From: Pseudomonadota bacterium
GTDB lineage: Bacteria; Pseudomonadota; Gammaproteobacteria; Burkholderiales; Burkholderiaceae_C
Assembly (NCBI GenBank): GCA_029779845.1
Contig: JAKOZT010000015.1
Span: forward strand, 96,052 to 160,051
DNA: 64,000 nt
Direction: 5' to 3'
Numbering within the stretch: the first letter of the stretch is position 1; each line of letters begins with the position of its first letter. A program made the translations under genes and the position numbers. A model generated the notes under the pieces. The model ran no database searches, was not told where the DNA came from, and saw only the letters and a list, made by a program, of their open reading frames with translations. Below, one piece after another: positions 53,690 to 61,897 of the stretch.

Positions 53690-55057
53690 TCAACTCGGTT
53701 TCGCCTCGGTGCCATCAATGAGCCGCGCAACTTCGCCAAGGCCGCGCCGATAGACATCGGCAAGCTCATCCAGATGCTCGGCTTCTTCAGCAAGCGAGCC
53801 CGGTTTGTGAATCAAGAGGTTTGCGAGCTGCGGTTTTTCCCTCAAGCGCTCGATCGCGTACTGAAACGACCTGACCTGTACTCCGGTCGCTTGGCGCGTA
53901 TCCAACGGCTGGGCGTGAAGGTCGGATACGGTGTACGTCGTCGGATCGCTTCCCGTACCCCATGCTGCCTCCAACGCTGCGCGGCGGATCAGACATGGCA
54001 GACAGTAGCCGCAGTGCTCGATGCCATGCCCTAGCCATCGGGCTTTGGCGGGGGACGAGCACGACAACGAATCTGGCGCCAGCTTCTTCAAGAGGGCCGG
54101 GTTGCGGCAGGCTGCGGCCATCTCGCCCTTCGTCTTGTCCCAGTACGGATTCTGAACTTCGCCGTTGATGCCGAGTTCGCCGAGTAGGTCGTTCCACCTT
54201 GCCATGTAGTAAGGATGCGTAGTTCGAGTGCTGTTCGAGCCCAGCCGCAAAGGGTCCAATGGCACATTCAGAGCGATCAGACCATTCTCGGGTACGCGCA
54301 GTACAAAGCGGTGCCCCAGCCCAGTGCCCGCGAACACGCCGAGTGCGAAGAACAGGAACGACCTGCCGCGCGTGCTGTCTTCCGAGCCAACGTCGGCCAC
54401 CAAACCTTTCTTGAAGGTCATGCCGACACGCAGCCGCTCGAAAGACGACTTGACATACTGCTTTCTCAAACCCGTGAACAATTTGCCTTGCGCGTCGCTG
54501 ATTGAACCTTCACCAAAGTGACTGATCAGTAACGGCGTGGCACCATCCTCCAACAGGTCGATGGCGCCAATCAGGCTGTCCAGTCCTCCGGAAAACAGGC
54601 TGACGGAATCAAAGGGGAGAGCGATCAGGCTCGGAGGAACTGTCTGGGCGATCGTCGCGAAGCGAGCCGGACGTGCTCTGAAGCCAATCGTCCAGCGATC
54701 GCCTGTCAAGAAGTCAAGCGACTTCTTCAGCGTCGGTGCTGCTGCGCTCCAGCGAGCTGGATCGCTGACTGGAACAACCAGCCGTATTTCGCGCGTCCAC
54801 GAATCCTGTGACTGCTCGGCACGAGAGATGCGTGTGTCGGCCGCATGGACATGAGCTGCCAGCACCAGCAGGTCGATGCCGATCTCCGAGGGGAATACGC
54901 CGATCTTCTTCAGGCTGGTGAGCGCGCCACCGAGACCGTGGTCCAAGGACTTTTCGCCGATGACCAATTGCAGGTAGGTTCGCTGCTCATCGGCGCCTAC
55001 CGTTACATCAACGTGGTCGTCAGGGCCGAAACGGCCAGCCAGGAGTTGCCGCTTCAT
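53690..55057 (-). CDS. qatC: QatC, QueC-like PP-loop protein of the Qat system
   Basis: A 455-residue protein whose central part matches QueC, the enzyme that makes preQ0 nitrile in 7-deazaguanine synthesis. The PP-loop ATP-binding motif is SGGLDS (156-161), and a four-cysteine zinc site is present (Cys333, Cys349, Cys352, Cys355). An N-terminal domain of about 145 residues, absent in QueC, precedes it. No other queuosine or deazaguanine genes are nearby, which supports the defence reading. It overlaps qatB by four bases (ATGA). QatC may modify a protein or nucleotide in the system; chemistry here is inferred from the family. Confidence 0.92.
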   Translation of the reverse strand: MKRQLLAGRFGPDDHVDVTVGADEQRTYLQLVIGEKSLDHGLGGALTSLKKIGVFPSEIGIDLLVLAAHVHAADTRISRAEQSQDSWTREIRLVVPVSDPARWSAAAPTLKKSLDFLTGDRWTIGFRARPARFATIAQTVPPSLIALPFDSVSLFSGGLDSLIGAIDLLEDGATPLLISHFGEGSISDAQGKLFTGLRKQYVKSSFERLRVGMTFKKGLVADVGSEDSTRGRSFLFFALGVFAGTGLGHRFVLRVPENGLIALNVPLDPLRLGSNSTRTTHPYYMARWNDLLGELGINGEVQNPYWDKTKGEMAAACRNPALLKKLAPDSLSCSSPAKARWLGHGIEHCGYCLPCLIRRAALEAAWGTGSDPTTYTVSDLHAQPLDTRQATGVQVRSFQYAIERLREKPQLANLLIHKPGSLAEEAEHLDELADVYRRGLGEVARLIDGTEAKPS

Positions 55058-55938
55058 TGATTGGCCTCCGCATCACCCAAGGTCTGCAAGATCGCGAATG
55101 CGGACTCGTACACTGCGTCCACGAAGCCCTGAATTCGTTCGGGCGTGAGATTGGGTGTCTCTGCCCTGGCACGAGTGACCGCGTCGCTTACCCCGCCTCG
55201 GATGAAGTCGCGCAACTGCTGCTCGACGCGGTGTGCAGCCTGCGCGTCCGCTGGCATGGTCACGGCCTTGGTGCCGATGTCGTTGCAGATGCGCGCCTCG
55301 ATCGCATGGGTGGCATACAGCTCGAAAACCGTCTGCATCTGATCCGGGGTGAACGTGGCAAGGTCGGTGAGACCTTCACTCGCCAGTTCAACGATGGTTT
55401 CGATGTAGGCCTCGCGGGCGATGCCTTCGTCAACCGTTCCCGCGCCCGGACAGATGTAGTCGGCCAGGCCCACGAAAATTTCGGTGATCGGGCGACCCGC
55501 CAACGATTCCAGGTCCAGCGCTCGCAACGCCTCGCGCACACCCCGCGTTTGCGCATCGGTCAGGAAGCCGAGGAGCCGCGCGCCGGAACCCCGAGAGGCG
55601 CCCATGCGTTGGGCAGCCTGGCGCGCGCCCCCGGCGGACGTCGAGACGTACCTTGAGACGGCGCGGCCCAGGCTGGCCCGGTCGCTACCGCCGGAGCCCG
55701 CGAATCGTGTGAGGTTAGAGCGAGCACCGGCGAAGCGTTGCGGGTCCGCAGTCCGGGGAATGGGCGGGCGGTTCGGCGGCACCGGTGGCGCAGTACCATC
55801 CGCGGGCGCCTGGCCGTCCGGACCTGCCCCATTGCCCGGAGGGGCAGCAGGAGCGTCACCGCCACCGGCGTCGCCCAGCCATGAAGGAACAAGCGGTGTT
55901 CCGCCGCCAGGGCCGCCGTAAGCTGTCGAGGTTCCCAT
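55054..55938 (-). CDS. qatB: QatB, specific component of the Qat system
   Basis: A 294-residue protein found only with Qat systems. The first 75 residues are Gly/Pro/Ala-rich and probably disordered, starting MGTSTAYGGPGGGTPLVPSWL, a start typical of QatB. The rest is helical (about 85-290) with no recognised catalytic motif. It begins one base inside the stop of qatA (ATCA context on the plus strand) and overlaps qatC by four bases, so qatA-qatB-qatC are translationally coupled. It has been proposed to be the substrate or scaffold for QatC; this is inference. Confidence 0.88.
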   Translation of the reverse strand: MGTSTAYGGPGGGTPLVPSWLGDAGGGDAPAAPPGNGAGPDGQAPADGTAPPVPPNRPPIPRTADPQRFAGARSNLTRFAGSGGSDRASLGRAVSRYVSTSAGGARQAAQRMGASRGSGARLLGFLTDAQTRGVREALRALDLESLAGRPITEIFVGLADYICPGAGTVDEGIAREAYIETIVELASEGLTDLATFTPDQMQTVFELYATHAIEARICNDIGTKAVTMPADAQAAHRVEQQLRDFIRGGVSDAVTRARAETPNLTPERIQGFVDAVYESAFAILQTLGDAEANQ

Positions 55939-57872
55939 CAACGGCCTCCCTTCAGATCCCTGAGCACTGCTTCGGCGCTTGCCTTGAGGCCGGGGTTGTT
56001 GGTGACCTTGCCCCAGTCTCCCAGCAGCTTCGTCAGGCGCGTGGCACATTCGGTGTCTTTGATGACACCCTGCCAGCCGCTGACCGCCCAAGGCCCGCAC
56101 TTGCCGCTTGGCAGTGCCTCCAGGAAATCCATCAAGCGGGTCTGAAGGCCGGGCTGGGCCTTTACGAGGACAACGAGGCCTTCGACACCCGCCGGCCTGG
56201 TGTCGAAGGCTCCCGTGCTCATGATCTTGCTGCGCACGGCCTCAAACACCTTCTCGGCTTCGGGCTGCACGAGCTGCTTCAACTCGGCGTCGTAGCCTTG
56301 GACGGTCATCTTGCCCCCGAACAGCTTCTCCACCACGCCAGCCAAGTGACCCAACACAGACACCGGGCCGAAGTAGTCCTTCTTGTCCTTTGTCACGAAC
56401 AGGTAGGGGCGCAGATCGAGCCCCGACAGCTTCGGCGAAAGGTGCGCCCAGTCGCGCACCGTCTCCAGCGACTTCCACTCGGTCAACACGGCGCTGTCGG
56501 GTGCGGGCGGGGGCTCGCTGGTCTTATGTCCCTTGGGCTCACTCTCTTTGTCACCAGCCGTCGCCAAACCCGTTTCCAGCGCTTCCAGGTCTTCGCACAG
56601 CCCTTGCGGATGGACCGCCGCAACGAACGCGATCTGCTCGAACAACCTCGGGATGAAGCGCTCCGCGAGCATGAGCTTCGCAAGCACGGGGAGCTTGATG
56701 TCGTCGCCGAAACCGCGTGCGATCGCGGTGCGCTCGCGCAACAACAGCGTGTTGAGAAAGCGCTTGATCTGTCTCGGGTTGCCCTTCGTACCACTGGCCA
56801 GGATGGGACCGATCTGGTCGCTGAGCGCAAGCGCATTGTTCGCCTTCTCGGCCTGCTTGCCGAGTGTCGCCTTGACAGTCGCTACGTCCAGACCGCCGCT
56901 GGTCCAAGGCCGCTTCAGCTTTTCCCTAGCGACGGCGATCAGCTTCCCATAGTCTGCGTCGTTCTCGCCGATCTCGGCGCCGGTTAGCAACAGCGTGACG
57001 TAGATCCGCGTCTCGGCCTCTCCCAAAGCCGGGATGCGGAACGGAACCTGGATGAGCTTTTCGAGATAGTTGCGGGCGTAGTCGCGCGGGCCGGTGCTGT
57101 CGGGCAGATCGGGGAAGTGTTTGCGCACCGCGTACTCGATCATCGCCTCGTCGGCCGCGACGACGAACGCCGTCCGCGCCGTGAACACGAACAGCCGGAT
57201 GGCTTCGAGCGTTTCAATGGCGGTGTCGGGCAGGCAACGGTCGAGGTCATCGATCAGGACAACGAGCTGCTTGATGCCTGCGTCTTTCAAGAGCTGGTCG
57301 AACGCCTTGCGGAACGCCTCCACTTCCTCCGGCACATTCTTGGACTCGTCCGGCTTCAGCAGGGCCTTGGCCTCATCGATGGCCGTCGAGATGTTCTCTT
57401 TTGTCACGAGCTTGGCGGGGTCTGCCACCAGCGCTTCGAGCGAGCCGACGACGGCTCCGATTTGCTCGGGCGTCGGGATTCCCGTGAAGGCGGTCAAGGC
57501 CAAACCACCGGCTCTCTTGGCGACCTTCAGCCAGTCGATGCGGCGGAAGACATCCTTGACGGCCACAGCCGCCTTGTTCAACGCTGGTCGTTTCTCGACC
57601 AGGCCCGTGACGATCCCTTCGATCAGAGCTATCTTCGCGTCCTCAAAGCCTTGAAAACGCCACCCATTGAATTTGAGGCACAGGACATCGTTCTTGTCTG
57701 CAAAGCCCGCCTCGATCATTTCGAGCACGCTGGACTTGCCCGCCCCCCAGTCGCCGTGCACGCCGATCGTCACCGGATGATCGGGCTTGGCACGAAGCAG
57801 CCCGACGATCGTGGCAGCGATGGCCTCGTTGTTCAGCAGGTCGACTTTGGTTTCGTTGTCGGTCAGGATCAT
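55938..57872 (-). CDS. qatA: QatA, KAP-family P-loop NTPase of the Qat system
   Basis: A 644-residue KAP-type NTPase. Walker A is GDWGAGKS (40-47) and Walker B LVVLIDDLDR (203-212). Between them lies a mildly hydrophobic segment (about 117-150) where many KAP proteins have membrane helices; here it is weak. The C-terminal half is helical with a charged, low-complexity piece near 440-460. AAGGGA lies before the ATG at 57872. The longer in-frame N terminus to 58019 overlaps the neighbour and is rejected. The start is inside the stop of the hydrolase-like gene (ATGA). Confidence 0.92.
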   Translation of the reverse strand: MILTDNETKVDLLNNEAIAATIVGLLRAKPDHPVTIGVHGDWGAGKSSVLEMIEAGFADKNDVLCLKFNGWRFQGFEDAKIALIEGIVTGLVEKRPALNKAAVAVKDVFRRIDWLKVAKRAGGLALTAFTGIPTPEQIGAVVGSLEALVADPAKLVTKENISTAIDEAKALLKPDESKNVPEEVEAFRKAFDQLLKDAGIKQLVVLIDDLDRCLPDTAIETLEAIRLFVFTARTAFVVAADEAMIEYAVRKHFPDLPDSTGPRDYARNYLEKLIQVPFRIPALGEAETRIYVTLLLTGAEIGENDADYGKLIAVAREKLKRPWTSGGLDVATVKATLGKQAEKANNALALSDQIGPILASGTKGNPRQIKRFLNTLLLRERTAIARGFGDDIKLPVLAKLMLAERFIPRLFEQIAFVAAVHPQGLCEDLEALETGLATAGDKESEPKGHKTSEPPPAPDSAVLTEWKSLETVRDWAHLSPKLSGLDLRPYLFVTKDKKDYFGPVSVLGHLAGVVEKLFGGKMTVQGYDAELKQLVQPEAEKVFEAVRSKIMSTGAFDTRPAGVEGLVVLVKAQPGLQTRLMDFLEALPSGKCGPWAVSGWQGVIKDTECATRLTKLLGDWGKVTNNPGLKASAEAVLRDLKGGR

Positions 57873-58477
57873 TTCCCTTGTCCTCTTCCTCGGTCCGCGT
57901 TCGGCAACGCCATCAGCACCGAGCGGATCGCCTTGCATATCGCGTCGCGTGGTCCGTGCAGCCTGAGTCCTATTGTCAGTTCGAGCTGCACACCGATGCC
58001 GCGTCGTCCCCGATTGCAAATGTTCTTCGGGTCTGTGGCGGGAAACGGGTGATCCTCGCTTTGGGCATCGACTCCGATCCCATGCATCGCTTCTCTGATC
58101 GCCAGCTTCAAAGGTCCATCAAGCCCGCCGAGAAGAACTCGTTGATCATCGCCGCCGCATCCGTGAATCGCAACGACGTAATCGCACTTGGACAGGAGTT
58201 CCAAACAACGCGGCTCGTCGAACCGATGGCTTGTCAGATGCAACGTTGAATAGTTGCCGGACTGCCTAATTCCTTCAAAGGAGTAGAGATTGAAGTCTCC
58301 TCCAGCAACGCCGCAGGCGATGTCCGACGTGTACTGCTCGATCCTTCCTCCATGTGGCGCAATGACAGCGATCGACGACGCCGCGACCGGACGCACAAGC
58401 ACTCTGTAGTCCTCACCTTCGGCTTGGGCTTTGGCTAGATCGGCATAGCCCCTATAGCTGGAGGCGAGGCTGCTCAT
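57869..58477 (-). CDS. Poly-gamma-glutamate-hydrolase-like protein (DUF867)
   Basis: A 202-residue protein of the PghP/YmaC (DUF867) family, zinc enzymes first known from phages that cut poly-gamma-glutamate capsules. Likely metal and catalytic residues: His42 and Glu47 in APHGGRIEQYTSD, His105 in AIHGCGGDDQRV, and Glu167 near VQLELTIG. It ends in the four-base overlap ATGA with qatA, and so is likely to be translated with the Qat genes. Its own substrate is unlikely to be capsule only; a role in amidated or glutamylated products of the Qat pathway is speculation. Confidence 0.82.
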   Translation of the reverse strand: MSSLASSYRGYADLAKAQAEGEDYRVLVRPVAASSIAVIAPHGGRIEQYTSDIACGVAGGDFNLYSFEGIRQSGNYSTLHLTSHRFDEPRCLELLSKCDYVVAIHGCGGDDQRVLLGGLDGPLKLAIREAMHGIGVDAQSEDHPFPATDPKNICNRGRRGIGVQLELTIGLRLHGPRDAICKAIRSVLMALPNADRGRGQGK

Positions 58478-58534
58478 TCTTGATTCCAGTGGATCTTTGA
58501 CAGGTTCTTGGGTGACATAGCGATCGCCTGCATC

Positions 58535-59452
58535 TCAGAGCTTCTTCTCGGCACCGGATATGGGATGGACGTAGATGAGCCCTTTGGTTTGTGCCGCCTT
58601 GACTTTGCGATCGATCATCTCCCGCAAACTCAGGTGCCCTTCCAGTACCAAGATCAGATCCTCGCCGTCGATGAATAGCGTTTGAATTTCCTTGCCCATT
58701 ACGAGGCTGCGAATAACCTCTGAACTAAAGCCATTCACTGAAATGAACAGGCCGCGTCCGTATAGTTTGCCCGCCACTTTGCCGGCAAACTGGTAGACGG
58801 GCTCGTTGCTTGCAGACCGTTCCTGCCACTTCGCTTCAATCAGATAGTGTTCCCCGTCGAACTTCACTGCGCCATCGACCTGCTCTCCGTTTACGCGGAA
58901 AGCCTCGGTGGCCTCCAGATGAGAGAGGCGTGACAACTCGGCCAAGATCCGTTCCAGCGCGTACCCGCGCTGCTGCCGTGAGGTCTTGTCGGCGAGGAGA
59001 TCGAGGTATTCGGCGCGCAGTTGATCGAGCGACGCCGTGGGTTGCTGGCGAGCTGCCTCCTGTGCAGCTCTGCGCTCGCGATCGGCCTTGATCTTGGCGT
59101 CTCGAATTTCCTGCAGTTGGCGGAGATGCTCCAGATTCTTGTTGGCTGTGTTGCGGTCCAGCTTGCGTAGCTTGTCGAAGTAGTACGGGTCGAAATGCGA
59201 CCAGCTCAGTAGCGATTGCAGCATCGCCCGGAACGGGCCAAGGCCGTTGTCAGAACGTGCTGCGAGTGCGGAGAACAGAGCATCGACCACTTCATGCCGC
59301 TTGAGCGCATGCTCGCCCTCGAGCTGCAAAGGCGCGATCTCCGCCTTCGTGCATCCGTGCTTCTCGAAGAAGCCCACGATATCCTTGCGTGGCCAGAACA
59401 GGGACAGGATGCAGTCCTTCATACAGCCTTTGATGTCAGCGGGAAAGCTCAT
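58535..59452 (-). CDS. PD-(D/E)xK restriction endonuclease-like protein
   Basis: A 305-residue protein with an N-terminal helical domain, a charged coiled coil (about 100-160) and a C-terminal Mrr-like nuclease fold. The active-site pattern is Glu167 (YALERIL), Asp193 (QVDGAVKF) and Glu206-x-Lys208 (LIEAKW), followed by GRGLFISVNGFS, a strand/helix often seen in Mrr-cat proteins. No methyltransferase gene is near, so it is either a modification-dependent nuclease or an effector of a system. It overlaps the AbiEii-like gene by four bases upstream; 57 bases separate it from the hydrolase-like gene downstream. Confidence 0.83.
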   Translation of the reverse strand: MSFPADIKGCMKDCILSLFWPRKDIVGFFEKHGCTKAEIAPLQLEGEHALKRHEVVDALFSALAARSDNGLGPFRAMLQSLLSWSHFDPYYFDKLRKLDRNTANKNLEHLRQLQEIRDAKIKADRERRAAQEAARQQPTASLDQLRAEYLDLLADKTSRQQRGYALERILAELSRLSHLEATEAFRVNGEQVDGAVKFDGEHYLIEAKWQERSASNEPVYQFAGKVAGKLYGRGLFISVNGFSSEVIRSLVMGKEIQTLFIDGEDLILVLEGHLSLREMIDRKVKAAQTKGLIYVHPISGAEKKL

Positions 59453-60360
59453 GTCGCTGACCCTTGATCGATCCTGGCCAGCAGTTGCTCTATCACGTCA
59501 CTGGCCTGCCGCTGCCGCAGTGCCCGTGCTTCGCGCAGATCTGGCTCGTCGCTTTCACCGAGCTCGAACCTGGCGACCGATACGGGGCCATCCTTGCGAT
59601 AGCCCTCGGTTTTCTCGTCGCCCGTGAAACGGCTGCGCAGGATCACCAGCGAGGCCTCGATGACGGCACCGTGCTTGCCGCGCCGCTCGTTGCGGAAGGC
59701 TTCGGCCACGGCGGCCATGCCCTCGGGCGCGTGCTCGATGCAATAGACCAGGTCGTGCGCGTCCTTGCGCTCGAAGCGCTGATCGAACGCGAAGGACTTC
59801 AAGCAGGTGAAGCTGACGAGATTGGCGTGCTTGATCTTCTCGGTGGCGATGCCGTTGCCGCCCAGCAGTTCGGCCTGGATCTCGGTGACTTGGTACAGGT
59901 CGAAGACGATGGACGAGTGCGGGATGTTCAGGGCCGAGATCGTCCCTTCGGTCGGCAGCGGTTGTACCTTGCCGCCAACGAGGTCCGGCGCATCCGCCAG
60001 CAGTTCCAGCACCATCAGCGCACCATGCTCGGTGCGGGTCTGCCAACGCCACGAGAGCTTCTTCCCGGCTTCGTTCTCGGCACGCTCGAAGCCCATCTTC
60101 TTGAGGTTGTCCTCCAGCGTGTGATAGGCCTCGGTGTCGGCCAGGATTTGCAAATCGATCACGATGTCCACATCCAGCGTGCCGGCGTGCGCCGGCACCG
60201 CGGGTGGCCGTGCGGCGACGAGATACCGCGGCGTGAGCCCGCCGACCAGGTAGACCGAATCCTTCCACGGTCCGAGACCGCGCAGCAGCGTCACGAGGAC
60301 ACGTTCGCAGTCCACGGTGTACTGGTCGCTGTAGCCGTCGAGCGTTGCGGGCTTGGCCAT
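59449..60360 (-). CDS. AbiEii-like nucleotidyltransferase (type IV toxin family)
   Basis: A 303-residue nucleotidyltransferase of the AbiEii/AbiGii-like toxin group. The fold signature is Gly40-Gly41 (YLVGGLTPRYL) followed by Asp63-x-Asp65 (TLDVDIVID), and a later helix-rich region with FDQRFERKDAHDLVYC, typical of the family. AbiEii toxins modify tRNA or inactivate by NTP-dependent transfer. It overlaps the AbiEi-like gene by one base and the endonuclease gene by four. The start at 60360 follows the family-like beginning; upstream in-frame codons to 60462 lie inside the AbiEi-like gene. Confidence 0.85.
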   Translation of the reverse strand: MAKPATLDGYSDQYTVDCERVLVTLLRGLGPWKDSVYLVGGLTPRYLVAARPPAVPAHAGTLDVDIVIDLQILADTEAYHTLEDNLKKMGFERAENEAGKKLSWRWQTRTEHGALMVLELLADAPDLVGGKVQPLPTEGTISALNIPHSSIVFDLYQVTEIQAELLGGNGIATEKIKHANLVSFTCLKSFAFDQRFERKDAHDLVYCIEHAPEGMAAVAEAFRNERRGKHGAVIEASLVILRSRFTGDEKTEGYRKDGPVSVARFELGESDEPDLREARALRQRQASDVIEQLLARIDQGSAT

Positions 60361-61451
60361 CAGAAGCCGATCCTTTCTTTGCGGAAGTGCTCGGCCATTT
60401 CCTTGGAGCGGCCTTCGCCACGCAGCAGGTCGAGATAGATCTGAATTGGGCTCGCCAGCCATAGGCCGTCGATCTGCTCGCGAAACAGCAGTTCGCCTGA
60501 CGACTTGGCTTCGATGACCCCCAAATTGGCGCCCTCATTGACGACACGCGCGTCCAGGTCACCGATCGCGGCATCGGCGTTCGCGCCGATCAGCACGCGC
60601 ACCCGCACTTGGGAGACATGAGAAATGAACGGCGCATAGCGCTGCGCGGCGGCTTCGTGGCTGATCGCGTACTGGACCTCGTGCGCGTCGAAGACCTGGC
60701 CGATTCGCGTCGCCAGCGTGTCTGCCTTCGTGCCCGGCACGTAGTACCGCCGCACAGGTGACGGACGGATGGTGGCGAGCTGCTTGGCCCATGCGTCCAG
60801 CAAGGCCGCCGGCTCGCGAAGGTGGCGCTCCTTCCCCGGGCCTTGCCCACGCGCTACCAGCCAGTCGAAGCGCTCCAGTTCGGTCAGCACTTGGGAGGCG
60901 GTGGCGGGCGACACCGTCGCCTGCTGTGCCAACTCGGTGACGCCGAACCACTTCTGATGCCGCACCAGCAGGGCGTGAAGCACCTGGGCACGTCGCCCGG
61001 TGAACAGCGTCCGCACCGACTTCGCCAGGGCTTTGGGGGGCGGCTTGTCGATATAGAGGTACGCACCGGGGGCGGGTAGGTACAGGCTGCCGCCGCTGTC
61101 GTAGTAGCCGACGCGCTCGCTTCTGAGCAGTTCCTTCGCGCCGGGGGAGATGGACTCGGCGACGAGGAGTGGCAAGGGGTTCTCCCGCTGCCCGGTGGGC
61201 CTCCCGTGGCTCGCCGCCCGGAGTTGCCAGATTACTTGGCGGACATCTCGCGGAAAGACGACCTTCTTGGCTTCAAGCAACAGGACGAAGGGCTTCCCAG
61301 CAACGTGCAAATCGACCTGGGCGTCGTACCCGCGATCGCTGTGCTGGGCGGCTGGCTCCTGGGCGAGGTCGGCCTCTACCTCGGGTAGCTCCCGCAGGGC
61401 GTCAACCAAGCGCGCGATCAACTCTCGTTCAGTCAGGGTGGACTCAAACAT
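60360..61451 (-). CDS. AbiEi-like antitoxin/regulator with N-terminal nuclease-like domain
   Basis: A 363-residue protein in the AbiEi (type IV antitoxin) position. The middle has a winged helix (about 160-210, VTELAQQATVSPATASQVLTELERF), which fits a DNA-binding repressor. The N-terminal 110 residues are unusual: Asp47 (QVDLHV), Glu60 and Lys62 (LLEAKK) give a D-x12-E-x-K pattern like a PD-(D/E)xK nuclease. A C-terminal domain of about 150 residues follows. ATG 61451 is preferred over GTG 61472 because the promoter lies just upstream of the latter. It heads the ten-gene run. The operator sites upstream point to autoregulation. Confidence 0.8.
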   Translation of the reverse strand: MFESTLTERELIARLVDALRELPEVEADLAQEPAAQHSDRGYDAQVDLHVAGKPFVLLLEAKKVVFPRDVRQVIWQLRAASHGRPTGQRENPLPLLVAESISPGAKELLRSERVGYYDSGGSLYLPAPGAYLYIDKPPPKALAKSVRTLFTGRRAQVLHALLVRHQKWFGVTELAQQATVSPATASQVLTELERFDWLVARGQGPGKERHLREPAALLDAWAKQLATIRPSPVRRYYVPGTKADTLATRIGQVFDAHEVQYAISHEAAAQRYAPFISHVSQVRVRVLIGANADAAIGDLDARVVNEGANLGVIEAKSSGELLFREQIDGLWLASPIQIYLDLLRGEGRSKEMAEHFRKERIGF

Positions 61452-61470
61452 GCGGCGTGGAGCCTTGTTC

Positions 61471-61534
61471 ACTGTTCAGTAAATATGCGAACTCTACCGA
61501 AAATTCAGCCGAATGGCAATTTTTACTGTGCAGT
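61471..61534 (-). promoter_or_regulatory. abiE-type promoter flanked by two ACTGnnCAGT operators
   Basis: On the minus strand a sigma-70 promoter reads TTGCCA (61514-61519), 17 bases, TAGAGT (61491-61496). Two ten-base palindromes flank it: ACTGTGCAGT (61525-61534) just upstream of the -35 and ACTGTTCAGT (61471-61480) just after the expected transcription start. Each has the same half-sites (ACTG/CAGT), and their centres are 54 bases apart. Known AbiEi antitoxins bind two inverted repeats and repress their own operon; this layout agrees. Confidence 0.75.
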
Positions 61535-61897
61535 GAAAGAGCGACGGCAGCCTACAGCCCATGCCGAGCCCCCTGTCGGGCGTCACGGCGTTCCGTCGGC
61601 GGGCTGGCGGGCTGGCGGGCTGCGCTTCGTGCCGAATCGCGGCCATTCGGCTTTGACCCCTGACGCCTCCGGCCCTCCCGGGCCTGCGCGCTCCGCTTAC
61701 CGGAAACCCCGCATGCGTGGGGTGGTGTGAGGGGGCGGTCTTGCTGTGTCCCTTCACCGTATCACGGCGTTCTCGCCGTCAAGGGCGGCGCGTGCCAGCA
61801 CGCTTGCGGCCCGTGGCCGTCTCCGACCCCTGACTGCTGCGCTACGCCGTGCTGGCGACGGTTCCGGGCAATTCCGCCCGTGCAACCGGAGATCGTC
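61535..61897. other. GC-rich non-coding region of the mobile element
   Basis: No convincing gene between the abiE promoter and the zinc-ribbon gene. It holds three tandem copies of GGCGGGCT (61598-61621), a copy of the GACGCCTCCGGCCC ... GGGCCTGCGCGCT hairpin repeat (61662-61700) and no clear terminator or tRNA. Such stretches are common in integrative conjugative element backbones. Confidence 0.5.
61662..61700 (+). repeat. Element hairpin repeat, copy 1
   Basis: GACGCCTCCGGCCC followed after four bases by GGGCCTGCGCGCTCCGCTTAC. The GGCCC/GGGCC arms can pair. The same two blocks occur again at 62676-62723, and the second block alone at 62383-62399, so this is a dispersed structured repeat within the element. 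Confidence 0.6.

Noticed and set aside
53690..55057. QueC enzyme for queuosine synthesis
   Set aside because: It has an extra N-terminal domain, no queD/queE/queF neighbours and sits in a coupled qatA-B-C-D order, so the Qat assignment is better.
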